A DNA stretch of 5,471 nucleotides, from NCBI RefSeq assembly GCF_003344345.1, contig NZ_QPIP01000109.1, forward strand, positions 1 through 5,471, written 5' to 3'. The notes below the pieces were generated by a model. That model did no database searches. It was not told the DNA's origin and saw nothing but the letters and a program-made list of their open reading frames with translations. This document shows positions 1 to 5,471 of this stretch, one piece after another (the stretch's first letter is position 1; every line of letters begins with the position of its first letter). Made by a program: the position numbers and the translations under genes. Source of the stretch: Wolbachia endosymbiont of Cylisticus convexus. Lineage in GTDB: Bacteria > Pseudomonadota > Alphaproteobacteria > Rickettsiales > Anaplasmataceae.

Positions 1-118
1 CCCAACTTTCTCTCCACTTTTTCTGGGTAAGGTCACATAGTTGATTAGCGTTAAAAGGGTAATAATACTCTCAAATTATCACTATTAGAAGTTTTTTAGG
101 TTTTTCTGTAAATTTTAC

Positions 119-146
119 TTGTGCATACTAAATTATATGATATAAA
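119..146 (+). promoter_or_regulatory. Candidate sigma-70-type promoter for the ankyrin gene
   Basis: TTGTGC (119-124) and TATAAA (141-146) are separated by 16 bases and lie about 30 bases upstream of the ATG at 178. The -35 matches the TTGACA consensus at four of six positions. In DNA this A+T-rich such matches arise easily by chance, so this is a weak call. An overlapping TATGAT (136-141) could serve as an alternative -10. The rest of 1-118 shows no gene, hairpin or repeat that I can support. Confidence 0.3.
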
Positions 147-167
147 ACCAAAAATGTTATTCTTTAT

Positions 168-173
168 GAGGTG
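168..173 (+). promoter_or_regulatory. Ribosome-binding site that fixes the ankyrin gene start at ATG 178
   Basis: GAGG (168-171) lies six bases before ATG 178, the usual Shine-Dalgarno spacing. It matters because the frame opened by this ATG meets a TAG at 208-210 and then stays open to 1344. The good site here, compared with the weak GAAGAG (226-231) before TTG 241, argues that ATG 178 is the ancestral start and that the TAG is a later mutation. Confidence 0.6.
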
Positions 174-177
174 TTTT

Positions 178-1344
178 ATGAGCAAACAGACTGAAGTTTT
201 TACAGACTAGTTATTTGCTGCTATAGAAGAGCATAATCTTTTGAAAGCTGAAGAATGTATTATAACTGCAGATTATATAGGTGTAAGCAAGGTTTTTAAT
301 GGTGAAAAATATGGTATAAAACCTATAAGTTTTGCTGTTAAAGAGAATAGTTTGAAGATATTGAATCTTTTGATTACCAGTGGTGCTAGTGTTAATGCTG
401 CTAATAGTGAAGATTTGAGAACTGCTTTGCACGTTGCCGCTGAATATGGTAGAGAAGAAGCAGGACAATTTCTACTTTCTCATCTTGCTGATGTCAATTT
501 GCAAGACACAATGGGTAAGACACCTTTGCACTTAGCGTCTTTCCATTGTCGAGTAGGGATGGTAAAACTTCTCATCGACAATAATGCTGACCCTAATGTA
601 AGAGATGTAAATGGTGAAACGGCATCTGATGTTGTTGGAGATAATCCAGAACTTATGTGTGAAGACCATATAATACAAAAAATATTATCCATGTTGAAAG
701 GTGATGTTGAGTTTGATTATAAAGCAGTATTGCCCACTAGAAATCTTAAAGCGTTAGAAGCTGACGATACTGCAGACGTGACAGGCAATGTAGTCAAACC
801 TTCTTCCTTTATTGATAATGTGTTTAGTTGGATGGGAGCTTCAACTACTGCTGCACTCAGTAGCTTGTTCCGCAATGTCCCTGTTTTACCTTCTGCTCAG
901 CAATCTATTATCCACTCAGCAAGCAGCCCTAGTAGTTTTTTGAGTAGTGAGAATATTGCTTTTGCTAGTTGTGTTGCTGAAGCTTTAGATAATACTAGGA
1001 GTAGGCACTATCAGAATTTAACAAGTAAAGGAGTAGAGGTTATACCAGATATCAATATTGCAGTTAGATTTGCGCTTAAGAAATTTGATTCATTTGTAGA
1101 AGGCAAAATAAGAAATTTAGACTCAAAAGAAAAAGATAGAATACATACTGAGCTTGAAGAAGCGTATCCAAAAATAATAACAAGCTTGGAAAGAGGAATT
1201 AAATTTAGTGGTAATGTTGGGTTAGATGATGTTTTAGAAGAGTGCAAAAAGTGCTTTTGTACAAATATTCTACCAAAAGTAACAACTCGTCTTTCTGATG
1301 TAGGAATAACCGAGTCTGGAAATAACTTCAGTAGGCAGATTTAG
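178..1344 (+). pseudogene. Ankyrin-repeat protein gene with an in-frame stop at codon 11
   Basis: Read from ATG 178 the frame gives MSKQTEVFTD, then TAG (208-210), then LFAAIEEHN and an uninterrupted stretch to the TAG at 1342-1344, 388 codons in all. The post-stop leader reads like an ordinary coding N-terminus, so a single nonsense change, for example CAG to TAG, is the simplest explanation. If translation restarts at TTG 241, a 367-residue protein results. Numbered from that TTG, three ankyrin repeats span about residues 24-56, 58-90 and 91-123; the second and third carry the TALHVAA and TPLHLAS signatures with following LL and ADVN/ADPN turns. Such repeats bind partner proteins, and in Wolbachia-like symbionts many are suspected host-interacting proteins (family knowledge). 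Residues ~135-367 match no domain I recognise; there is a Ser/Ala-rich stretch at ~195-250, a charged helical tail, and no convincing signal peptide or membrane segment. The gene stands alone, followed by IS debris. It could be a true pseudogene, a gene expressed by reinitiation, or the site of a sequencing error. Confidence 0.8.
310..609 (+). repeat. Three tandem ankyrin repeats (coding)
   Basis: Three ~33-codon units lie here in register. The first (YGIKPISFAVKEN then LLITSGASVNAAN) is divergent. The second has TALHVAAEYG followed by FLLSHLADVNLQD, and the third has TPLHLASFH followed by LLIDNNADPNVRD. A degenerate cap (NGETASDVV) follows. These are repeats at protein level; the DNA copies have diverged and are not recent duplications. 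Confidence 0.85.
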
Positions 1345-1356
1345 CTGCAAGAAATG

Positions 1357-1365
1357 TGGTATAAT
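1357..1365 (+). promoter_or_regulatory. Perfect extended -10 motif between the ankyrin gene and the IS debris
   Basis: TGGTATAAT fits the extended -10 consensus TGnTATAAT exactly; such sites can work without a good -35, and none is visible here. It begins 13 bases after the ankyrin stop codon. Downstream come a purine-rich Shine-Dalgarno AGAAGGAAG (1375-1383) and an ATG (1389-1391), but the frame reads ATG TTT TAA and ends at 1397, just before the terminal repeat of the Tn5-like element at 1402. It may be the relic promoter and start of a gene lost when the element arrived. A chance match is possible. Confidence 0.35.
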
Positions 1366-1401
1366 GTGCCAGATAGAAGGAAGTTTACAATGTTTTAAAA
1401 C

Positions 1402-1425
1402 CTTACTATTACCCACAAATATAAA
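1402..1425 (+). repeat. Left terminal inverted repeat of the Tn5/IS50-like element
   Basis: The first 19 bases, CTTACTATTACCCACAAAT, match the IS50 outside end as I recall it (CTGACTCTTATACACAAGT) at 14 of 19 positions. The same 24 bases recur at 3436-3459, where they form the right end of a Tn5-like transposase fragment. Here the repeat lies 58 bases before a matching transposase start, as expected for a left end. The nine bases outside it (TTTTAAAAC, 1393-1401) do not match the flank of the 3436 end, so no 9-bp target duplication is visible. Confidence 0.75.
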
Positions 1426-1470
1426 TGGACTTATAAATAAAGTATTAGAATATTAAAGTTTGCAAATATT

Positions 1471-1475
1471 GAGGG
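1471..1475 (+). promoter_or_regulatory. Ribosome-binding site of the Tn5-like transposase
   Basis: GAGGG ends seven bases before ATG 1483. It supports that ATG as the transposase start, which also matches the usual family N-terminus beginning MASEW. A TATAAA (1476-1481) lies between this site and the ATG, too close to the start to be its promoter. Confidence 0.5.
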
Positions 1476-1482
1476 TATAAAA

Positions 1483-1794
1483 ATGGCAAGTGAATGGGCT
1501 AAAAATGAATTTGGAGATGCGACACTTGGAGATAAAAGACTAACTGACCGATTGGCGAATATTGCTGATAGTTTAATAAATTTACCTGAAAGCTCAATTA
1601 ATCAGGCATGTGGAAGTTGGTCAGAAGCAAAATGGGCATATCGTTTTTTTCAAAATGAGAACGTGAAAGAAAGCGATATTCTAGCTTCACATACTACAAA
1701 AACTGTTGAAAGAATAAAAGCTCATAAAAAGATTCTTGTAATTCAAGATACAAGAAGAGAAGCGGTAAAAATTATTTTAGATATTAAACAATAA
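1483..1794 (+). pseudogene. N-terminal fragment of a Tn5/IS50-like (IS4 family) transposase
   Basis: Residues 1-90 are the N-terminal DNA-binding region of Tn5-type transposases: MASEWAKNEFGDATLGDKR at the start, then WSEAKWAYRFFQNE (residues 46-59). They end in ILVIQDT, whose Asp89 corresponds to the first catalytic Asp of the DDE site (Asp97 in Tn5). Homology stops after Thr90 (base 1752); the last 13 codons to the TAA at 1792-1794 are not transposase-like. Family members are about 470-480 residues, so about 80% is missing here. A fragment on the opposite strand at 3443-4567 begins about 15 residues after the point where this one stops, so the two together cover nearly the whole protein. 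The fragment keeps the DNA-binding part but cannot catalyse transposition. In this family, N-terminal-containing fragments can sometimes inhibit the full enzyme, but nothing here shows that this one is made. Confidence 0.85.
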
Positions 1795-1895
1795 AATTAG
1801 TAATTTATAGACTCTTTAAAAAAAATTATCTTATTTTAGATCAAGATTTCTTAAAAAATAAATATAACAAATAAGATATCTACCTTAAATGGTTG
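1753..1895. other. Unassigned A+T-rich spacer with an imperfect palindrome
   Basis: This stretch joins the Tn5-like N-terminal fragment to the IS5 remnant and encodes nothing I recognise; all frames are soon closed. TATCTTATTT (1827-1836) pairs with AAATAAGATA (1869-1878), a 10-bp inverted repeat with a 32-base loop. It has no G+C-rich stem or T-run of the kind that marks an intrinsic terminator, and could be chance in such A+T-rich DNA. The outer end of the IS5 element probably lies in or near here. Confidence 0.35.
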
Positions 1896-2509
1896 CTATA
1901 TTGGGCGTATTCTCTTAACTTGATGCCTATGCTTCTTTGAACGTTCCCTCTTGTGAAACATTCTTTCTATTAGATTTCTTTCTTTATATAATTCTTTATC
2001 GCACTCTTTCGGTGTTTTCCTATTAGAACGTGGTGGAATAACTGATTCAGCATTCACAGCTTCTGCTGCTTTAATCATATAATTTGCATCATATCCTTTA
2101 TCAGCAATAAGTGCTTCCATTTTCTTGCCTTCTATTAGGTCTAAAGCTTTTACATAATCTGATCTTTGGCCAGCAGTAACAAAAAACCTTAGCCTAGAGC
2201 ATCACAAACAGCGTGTAATTTGCTTGAAAATCCACCTTTAGATCGCCCCAATTCCTGTTCTTGCACACCATATTTTTTCCTTGCACCAACTGCATGCTGA
2301 TGCGCTCTAATTATTGTCGAATCTATCATAAGCCACTCTGTGTCTTCATCCACTGCTAGGGTGTTGAAAATCATTTGCCATACACCCGATCTTGCCCATC
2401 TTATAAACCTTTTATGTACACTCGACCATTTTCCATATTCTACAGGCAAAGCTCTCCATGGTGCTCCTGTTCTGCCTATCCACATTACTGTTTCTAAGAA
2501 ACTTCCCAT
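1896..2509 (-). pseudogene. Degenerate IS5-family transposase (5' truncated, frameshifted)
   Basis: The minus strand encodes two pieces of one IS5-family DDE transposase. The first (2509 to 2189) starts within the N-terminal domain with FLETVMWIGRTGAPWRALP, continues with YGKWSSVHKRFIRW, and reaches WLMIDSTIIRAHQHA with the first catalytic Asp (residue 63), then GGFSSKLHAVCDALG and a TAA at 2189-2191. The next frame resumes immediately as RFFVTAGQRSDY and carries ALIADKGYDA (second Asp) and ERNLIERMFHK (third acidic residue, Glu). Intact relatives usually read GNPxRF across the break, so about seven bases seem to have been lost. After MFHK, near 1950, the sequence stops resembling the family's usual ending, pointing to another frameshift. 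The first ~35 residues are missing: an in-frame stop (2513-2515) lies two codons upstream, where IS110 sequence begins. All three DDE residues survive but in different frames, so no active enzyme is expected. Confidence 0.85.
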
Positions 2510-2512
2510 TAG

Positions 2513-3436
2513 TTATTCCTGTTGAACTAAGATATAACCGAATTCCTGTGCCTTTTTGATTAAATTTTTTACAACTTTCTCTTTGTAACGTGTTTCATAA
2601 TAATCTATTCCTCTTTCTACATATTCTTGTCCATACTTCAACATACTATAAAAGATACATGCTATTTTCCTTGCAGTAGCAGTAATTGCTTTTGGTGCTC
2701 CTAGGTGCTTTTTTAATCTTCTACAATATGCACCCATTCCACTTTTGCTTTTTGATACACAGTGAGCAGCCATTCTGAAAGCATCTGCAGCACGATTCTT
2801 AACCTTACGAGTTCTTGTGCTAAACACTTTTTCTCCAGTGATTTTATTACCTGGGCTTAATCCCAACCAGGAAGTAAAATGCTTTTCTGTCCGCCATTTA
2901 TTAGGGTTTATACCAGTCTCTGAAATTATTGTTTGTATTGTCACTACATCAAGTCCTGGAACTTTTGTAAAATCCATACCTGTTATTCTATGCAGTTCTT
3001 CATGGATAGCAAAATCTGGCCTGTGTTTTGTAGATCTGTTCTTTATTTTATTACATAGCTCTTTCTCACCAGACTTTGTATCAAATGTTTTATAATGTTC
3101 TTCAATACTTCTATCACATTCTGCTATTTTTTCTTGATAAACATTGTATAGTTCAAATTCCTGTTTGAGTGTAAACAGGTGTTCTTCTCTATAGTCACCT
3201 GTTAACGCTTTTGCTATAGTAGCATTATCATTCTTCATATTTGAGCTTCTGAGTTCAGCTAGCTTCTCAGTATCTTTTTCACCTCCTATTATTGCTTTAA
3301 TAATTTGCATTCCACTAACACCTGTGATATCACTTATAACTTTATGTAACTGGATATTCATTTGTACCAATGCCTTTTGCATACGCAAAACATGTGTAGA
3401 TGCACTTTCAATTAGACTTCTACGTTGTCTAACATC
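2513..3436 (-). pseudogene. IS110-family transposase, N-terminal catalytic domain deleted
   Basis: The open frame runs on the minus strand from the break at 3436 to TAA 2513-2515, about 307 codons. A TTG at 3386-3388 would be the first usable start, but recognisable family sequence (DVRQRRSLIESAS) continues upstream of it to the break, so the gene is truncated rather than short. What remains is the linker (MQKALVQMNIQLHKVISDITG), a probable coiled coil (~residues 60-130) and the C-terminal Transposase_20-type domain with GMDFTKVPGLDVVTIQTI, the WLGLSPGNKITG segment and a basic helical region (TRKVKNRAADAFRMAAH). The N-terminal RuvC-like DEDD domain, which supplies essential active-site residues in this family, is gone. 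IS110 elements recombine under guidance of a bridge RNA encoded at an element end (established for IS621); if that lay 5' of the gene here, it was lost too. The 3' end looks natural and abuts the IS5 remnant. Inactive. Confidence 0.88.
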
Positions 3437-3459
3437 TTACTATTACCCACAAATATAAA
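3436..3459 (-). repeat. Right terminal inverted repeat of the Tn5/IS50-like element, overlapping the transposase stop
   Basis: The 24 bases are identical to 1402-1425 and, read inward, mark the right end of the minus-strand Tn5-like fragment. The repeat includes the TAA (3443-3445) and the last five codons (LYICG), so the gene's C-terminus is encoded inside the transposase-recognition end. Immediately outside it, from 3435 leftward, IS110 coding sequence begins in mid-gene, which places the element boundary at 3436. Confidence 0.8.
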
Positions 3460-4567
3460 GTTCAGTAGCAAGTCTCCATCCTTCTGCCAAATCAAAGAGA
3501 CGTCTCCATCCTTTCCAAAGAGTAATGGGGCCTGGTTCTGGATCATTTTTTCTGGCTAAATGACCCCCAAGTTGAGCAATCCATGAAATAGCTTCTTTTA
3601 TAGTAGGGGCTACATTTGGGCATGATTTTACTTTATGTATTTTTACGTATAAAACTTTCCATTCTTCTTCAGCTAATAAGGTAATACACGGTAATGTTGG
3701 ATCAGTTCTTGCAATTGTTGTAATAAAGAAAATTCTCCAAGCAATAATATTCATGATTGTTAAATATCGCTTTAACCTTTCTGCTGTTCCAAGCCTACAT
3801 TCTTCAACTTTGAGGCCAGACTTTAAAATTTTATGTAATATCTCTATTTTCCATCTAAGACAATACCAACTAACCTTTTCAACAGCTTCATCGAAACTAT
3901 TTACTGGAAGATTTGTTAAAAGCATCCACTCTAGCGGGCTTTCTTCAGAGGAAGAGTCTTTCTCAACAACATAAACTGCGTAAAGTGGTAGGTTAGGTAA
4001 CTCTTCGGTTTTATGTCTTATGCTGCTTTTGTCCGGATTCATCATAAATTTTCCAAATCTCACCTCCAAACACGCTGTCCTTTTTGGCTTATTATCTCTT
4101 GCAGAAATTTCAACTTTTATTATCCCTTGACAAGGAAAGCCTTTAACAACTTCCCATAATCTTTGCTTATCATTAGAAAATCTGGATTGTTTGTTTATGC
4201 TTCTATTTTGGTAAGCTCTTACTAAAACTGCTGAGTTAAGATTATGTGCACACTCAAAAAAATCATATATGTCTGCTTCTCTGTCACACACAGTGACAAC
4301 TTCAGTTTGAGTACTATCTATAAGATTATTTGTTTTTTTTAAGGCTTCTAACCACCTCACACTCTTCTTATCTTCAATACGGATAGCAGTGTTATGCTTT
4401 CTTTTTTCTAAATTTTTGATTTCTTCAGAATTAGAAGGTCTCGAATGAATCTTTTGATCTAGTATTCCCAACACTAATCCTCCCGTACTAACAGCAAGAG
4501 CTGTATGCATTACCATGCCCTTAGCTTGACCATTACTCATCTTGCTAGAAATAGCCCCCAACCCGCA
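3443..4567 (-). pseudogene. C-terminal fragment of a Tn5/IS50-like (IS4 family) transposase
   Basis: About 372 codons from near GLGAISSKMS (4561) to TAA 3443-3445 form the catalytic core and C-terminal domain of a Tn5-type transposase. Counting from TTG 4561, VVTVCDREADIYDFF contains the second catalytic Asp (Asp93; Asp188 in Tn5). WYCLRWKIEILHKILKSG contains the Y-R-E-K signature (Tyr233, Arg236, Glu240, Lys247), whose Glu is the third catalytic residue. The C-terminus ends naturally at LYICG. The first catalytic Asp and the DNA-binding N-terminus are missing; the in-frame stop upstream is TGA 4583-4585, and the TTG at 4559-4561 has no visible ribosome-binding site. Apart from the truncation the frame is free of stops, which suggests fairly recent inactivation compared with the neighbouring IS5. 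The missing part is what lies on the other strand at 1483-1752, less about 15 residues. Confidence 0.88.
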
Positions 4568-4622
4568 TAAGTGTTGAAAGTGTCATAAGAAGAAGATAAA
4601 AGAGCTATTATTAAAGAAAAAT

Positions 4623-4627
4623 GGAGG
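4623..4627 (+). promoter_or_regulatory. Strong ribosome-binding site of the second IS4-type transposase
   Basis: GGAGG ends five bases before ATG 4633. It decides between two in-frame ATGs: ATG 4621 overlaps the site itself, so ATG 4633 (MDQIERILNLTK) is the true start. Confidence 0.65.
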
Positions 4628-4632
4628 CAATA

Positions 4633-5471
4633 ATGGATCAAATAGAAAGAATACTAAACTTAACTAAAAGACGAGGATTTGGAAAGACTAGGAAAATCAA
4701 CAGAGGTAGATAAATGTAATACTAAGTTAGTTGGTAAAATAATATTTAAAGGCTTAATGAAGCTAATATTAATGGGTCAGAAAACAAGCTTAAGAGCACT
4801 AGAAATGGTAATAAATAGGTGTGTGATAGATAAAAATGATGATAAAAGTACAGTTACATACAGTGGCTTATCGAAAAGGTTAAAAGTTCTGATTATTTTA
4901 AAGGTGTATATATCGATTTAATAAACAAAGTGGAAAAATTATTGCCCAGAAAAACGTCACATAACTTACATAGATTCGATTCAACAATTATAAATTTATC
5001 AGGGTACCTTATAAAAGATGGGTTAAAAATAGGTGGTAAAAGCAATGACAGTCAAGTCAAAGTAAGCGTTGGATTAAAAGGCCAATTACCGACGAGTATA
5101 AGATTTTGTCAAGGGCAAGAAGAAAGTAGCGAAGATATAGCGCTGGTTAGAGCAATTAATGAAGCTAAAGTTAAAAAAGAGGATATTTTATTGTTTGATA
5201 GAAGGATTGCAAAAGTTGCAACTTTCACTGAGTTTGACAAAAAGGAATACAAATTTATCACAAGAACATACTTAAAAAGAAGGTACTGCGTTATAAGAGA
5301 GAATGAAATTACGCAAAAACAACAACCAGATGGATCGGAAATTTTGGAAGATAATATAGTGAATCTTTACAGCGGAAGCAGAGCAATAGCAAGTACGACT
5401 AATAAAAATTAAAAATAGAACAGAAGATGAAATATGGTTTTTGACCAACTTATTTGAAATACCGGCTTATG
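4633..5471 (+). pseudogene. IS4-type DDE transposase with three frameshifts, 3' end outside the window
   Basis: The protein can be followed through three frames. From ATG 4633 it reads MDQIERILNLTK; at the AAAA run 4666-4669 one extra base moves the sense into the next frame (DEDLERLGKSTEVDKCNTK). At AAAA 4882-4885 one base seems missing and the original frame returns as SSDYFKGVYIDLINKVEKLLPRK. Near 5392-5396 a further extra base shifts to RLIKIKNRTEDEIWFLTNLF, open to the window end. Catalytic landmarks are HRFDSTIINLSG (first Asp, codon 4978-4980) and LLFDRRIAKVATF (second Asp, codon 5194-5196); the latter has Arg where the family usually has Gly (DRG). The third acidic residue, normally in a YKxRWxIE-type motif shortly after the EIWFLTN segment, would lie beyond 5471. 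Each frame alone gives only a short fragment, so no active transposase is expected. It is read away from the Tn5-like fragment to its left. Confidence 0.85.

Larger units (their letters stand above)
3436..4567 (-). mobile_element. Right-hand part of a Tn5/IS50-like IS4-family element inserted in IS110
   Basis: The element runs from the terminal repeat at 3436 to a break near 4565-4585, where similarity to the transposase is lost and another IS begins. The left end and the first ~105 codons are absent here. The abrupt end of IS110 coding at the repeat is what insertion of this element into IS110 would produce. The 9-bp target duplication expected of Tn5-type elements cannot be checked, because the partner end is missing or displaced. 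Confidence 0.75.
4571..5471 (+). mobile_element. Second IS4-type insertion sequence, left part, running off the window
   Basis: The element begins between about 4565 and 4590, directly against the broken end of the Tn5-like transposase, and continues past the window end. The exact left end cannot be fixed because the partner terminal repeat is outside the window. A start such as CATAAGTGTTGAAAGTGTC (4566-4584) is only a guess. The ~50-base leader (4571-4620) is followed by a strong ribosome-binding site and the transposase. Its transposase differs clearly from the Tn5-like one, so this is a separate subgroup. Confidence 0.65.

Noticed and set aside
1..60. Possible end of an upstream gene
   Set aside because: Short open stretches exist in all three plus frames (stops at 28, 38 and 54 or thereabouts) but none gives a recognisable C-terminus.
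211..692. Minus-strand open frames opposite the ankyrin gene
   Set aside because: They are antisense to a clear ankyrin-repeat frame, have low-complexity sequence and no plausible ribosome-binding site or domain.
1827..1878. 10-bp inverted repeat as a terminator or IS end
   Set aside because: The stem is nearly all A+T with a 32-base loop and no following T-run, and no partner copy marks it as an IS end.
2817..3095. Plus-strand open frame inside the IS110 remnant
   Set aside because: It is the complement of conserved IS110 C-terminal coding sequence and resembles no protein.
1402..3459. The two 24-bp repeats as the ends of one composite transposon
   Set aside because: Both read in the same direction on the plus strand, so they are direct, not inverted, and the flanking nine bases do not match.
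3753..3974. Plus-strand open frame opposite the Tn5-like C-terminal fragment
   Set aside because: The minus strand here encodes the Y-R-E-K catalytic signature; the plus-strand frame is a shadow.

Overview
The window is A+T-rich DNA that looks like the accessory genome of an intracellular alphaproteobacterium, most likely Wolbachia or a close Rickettsiales relative. The basis is an ankyrin-repeat gene followed by remnants of several insertion-sequence (IS) families, nearly all broken by frameshifts and truncations, with strong A/T codon bias. The taxon is an inference from gene content, not a database match.

Layout. Positions 1-177 hold no supported gene, only a weak candidate promoter (119-146) and a ribosome-binding site. 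Positions 178-1344 (+) hold an ankyrin-repeat protein gene whose natural start, ATG 178 behind a GAGG ribosome-binding site, is followed after ten codons by an in-frame TAG (208-210). The rest of the frame is open to 1344. Positions 1345-1401 carry a perfect extended -10 motif and a Shine-Dalgarno plus ATG that leads to a stop after two codons. From 1402 to the window end almost everything is mobile-element debris: (a) 1402-1752 (+), the left end and N-terminal ~90 codons of a Tn5/IS50-like IS4-family transposase; (b) ~1896-2509 (-), an IS5-family transposase remnant in at least two frames with its 5' end missing; (c) 2513-3436 (-), the C-terminal two thirds of an IS110-family transposase/recombinase; (d) 3436-~4567 (-), the right end and C-terminal ~370 codons of a Tn5/IS50-like transposase; (e) ~4571-5471 (+), a different IS4-type DDE transposase with three frameshifts, running off the window.

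How the parts relate. The mobile elements are nested and rearranged. The IS110 gene is cut exactly at the terminal inverted repeat of element (d), so that element most simply inserted into IS110. Fragments (a) and (d) carry complementary, non-overlapping parts of one kind of transposase on opposite strands, each with the same 24-bp terminal repeat. This suggests one element broken by an inversion, or two separate copies. No transposase here appears able to make a complete protein. The only gene that may still matter to the cell is the ankyrin gene, and its expression depends on whether translation restarts after the early stop.

I found no tRNA, rRNA, CRISPR array, toxin-antitoxin pair or defence system. 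No novel multi-gene system is supported. The best leads are the early stop in the ankyrin gene with its unassigned C-terminal region, and the split Tn5-like element.
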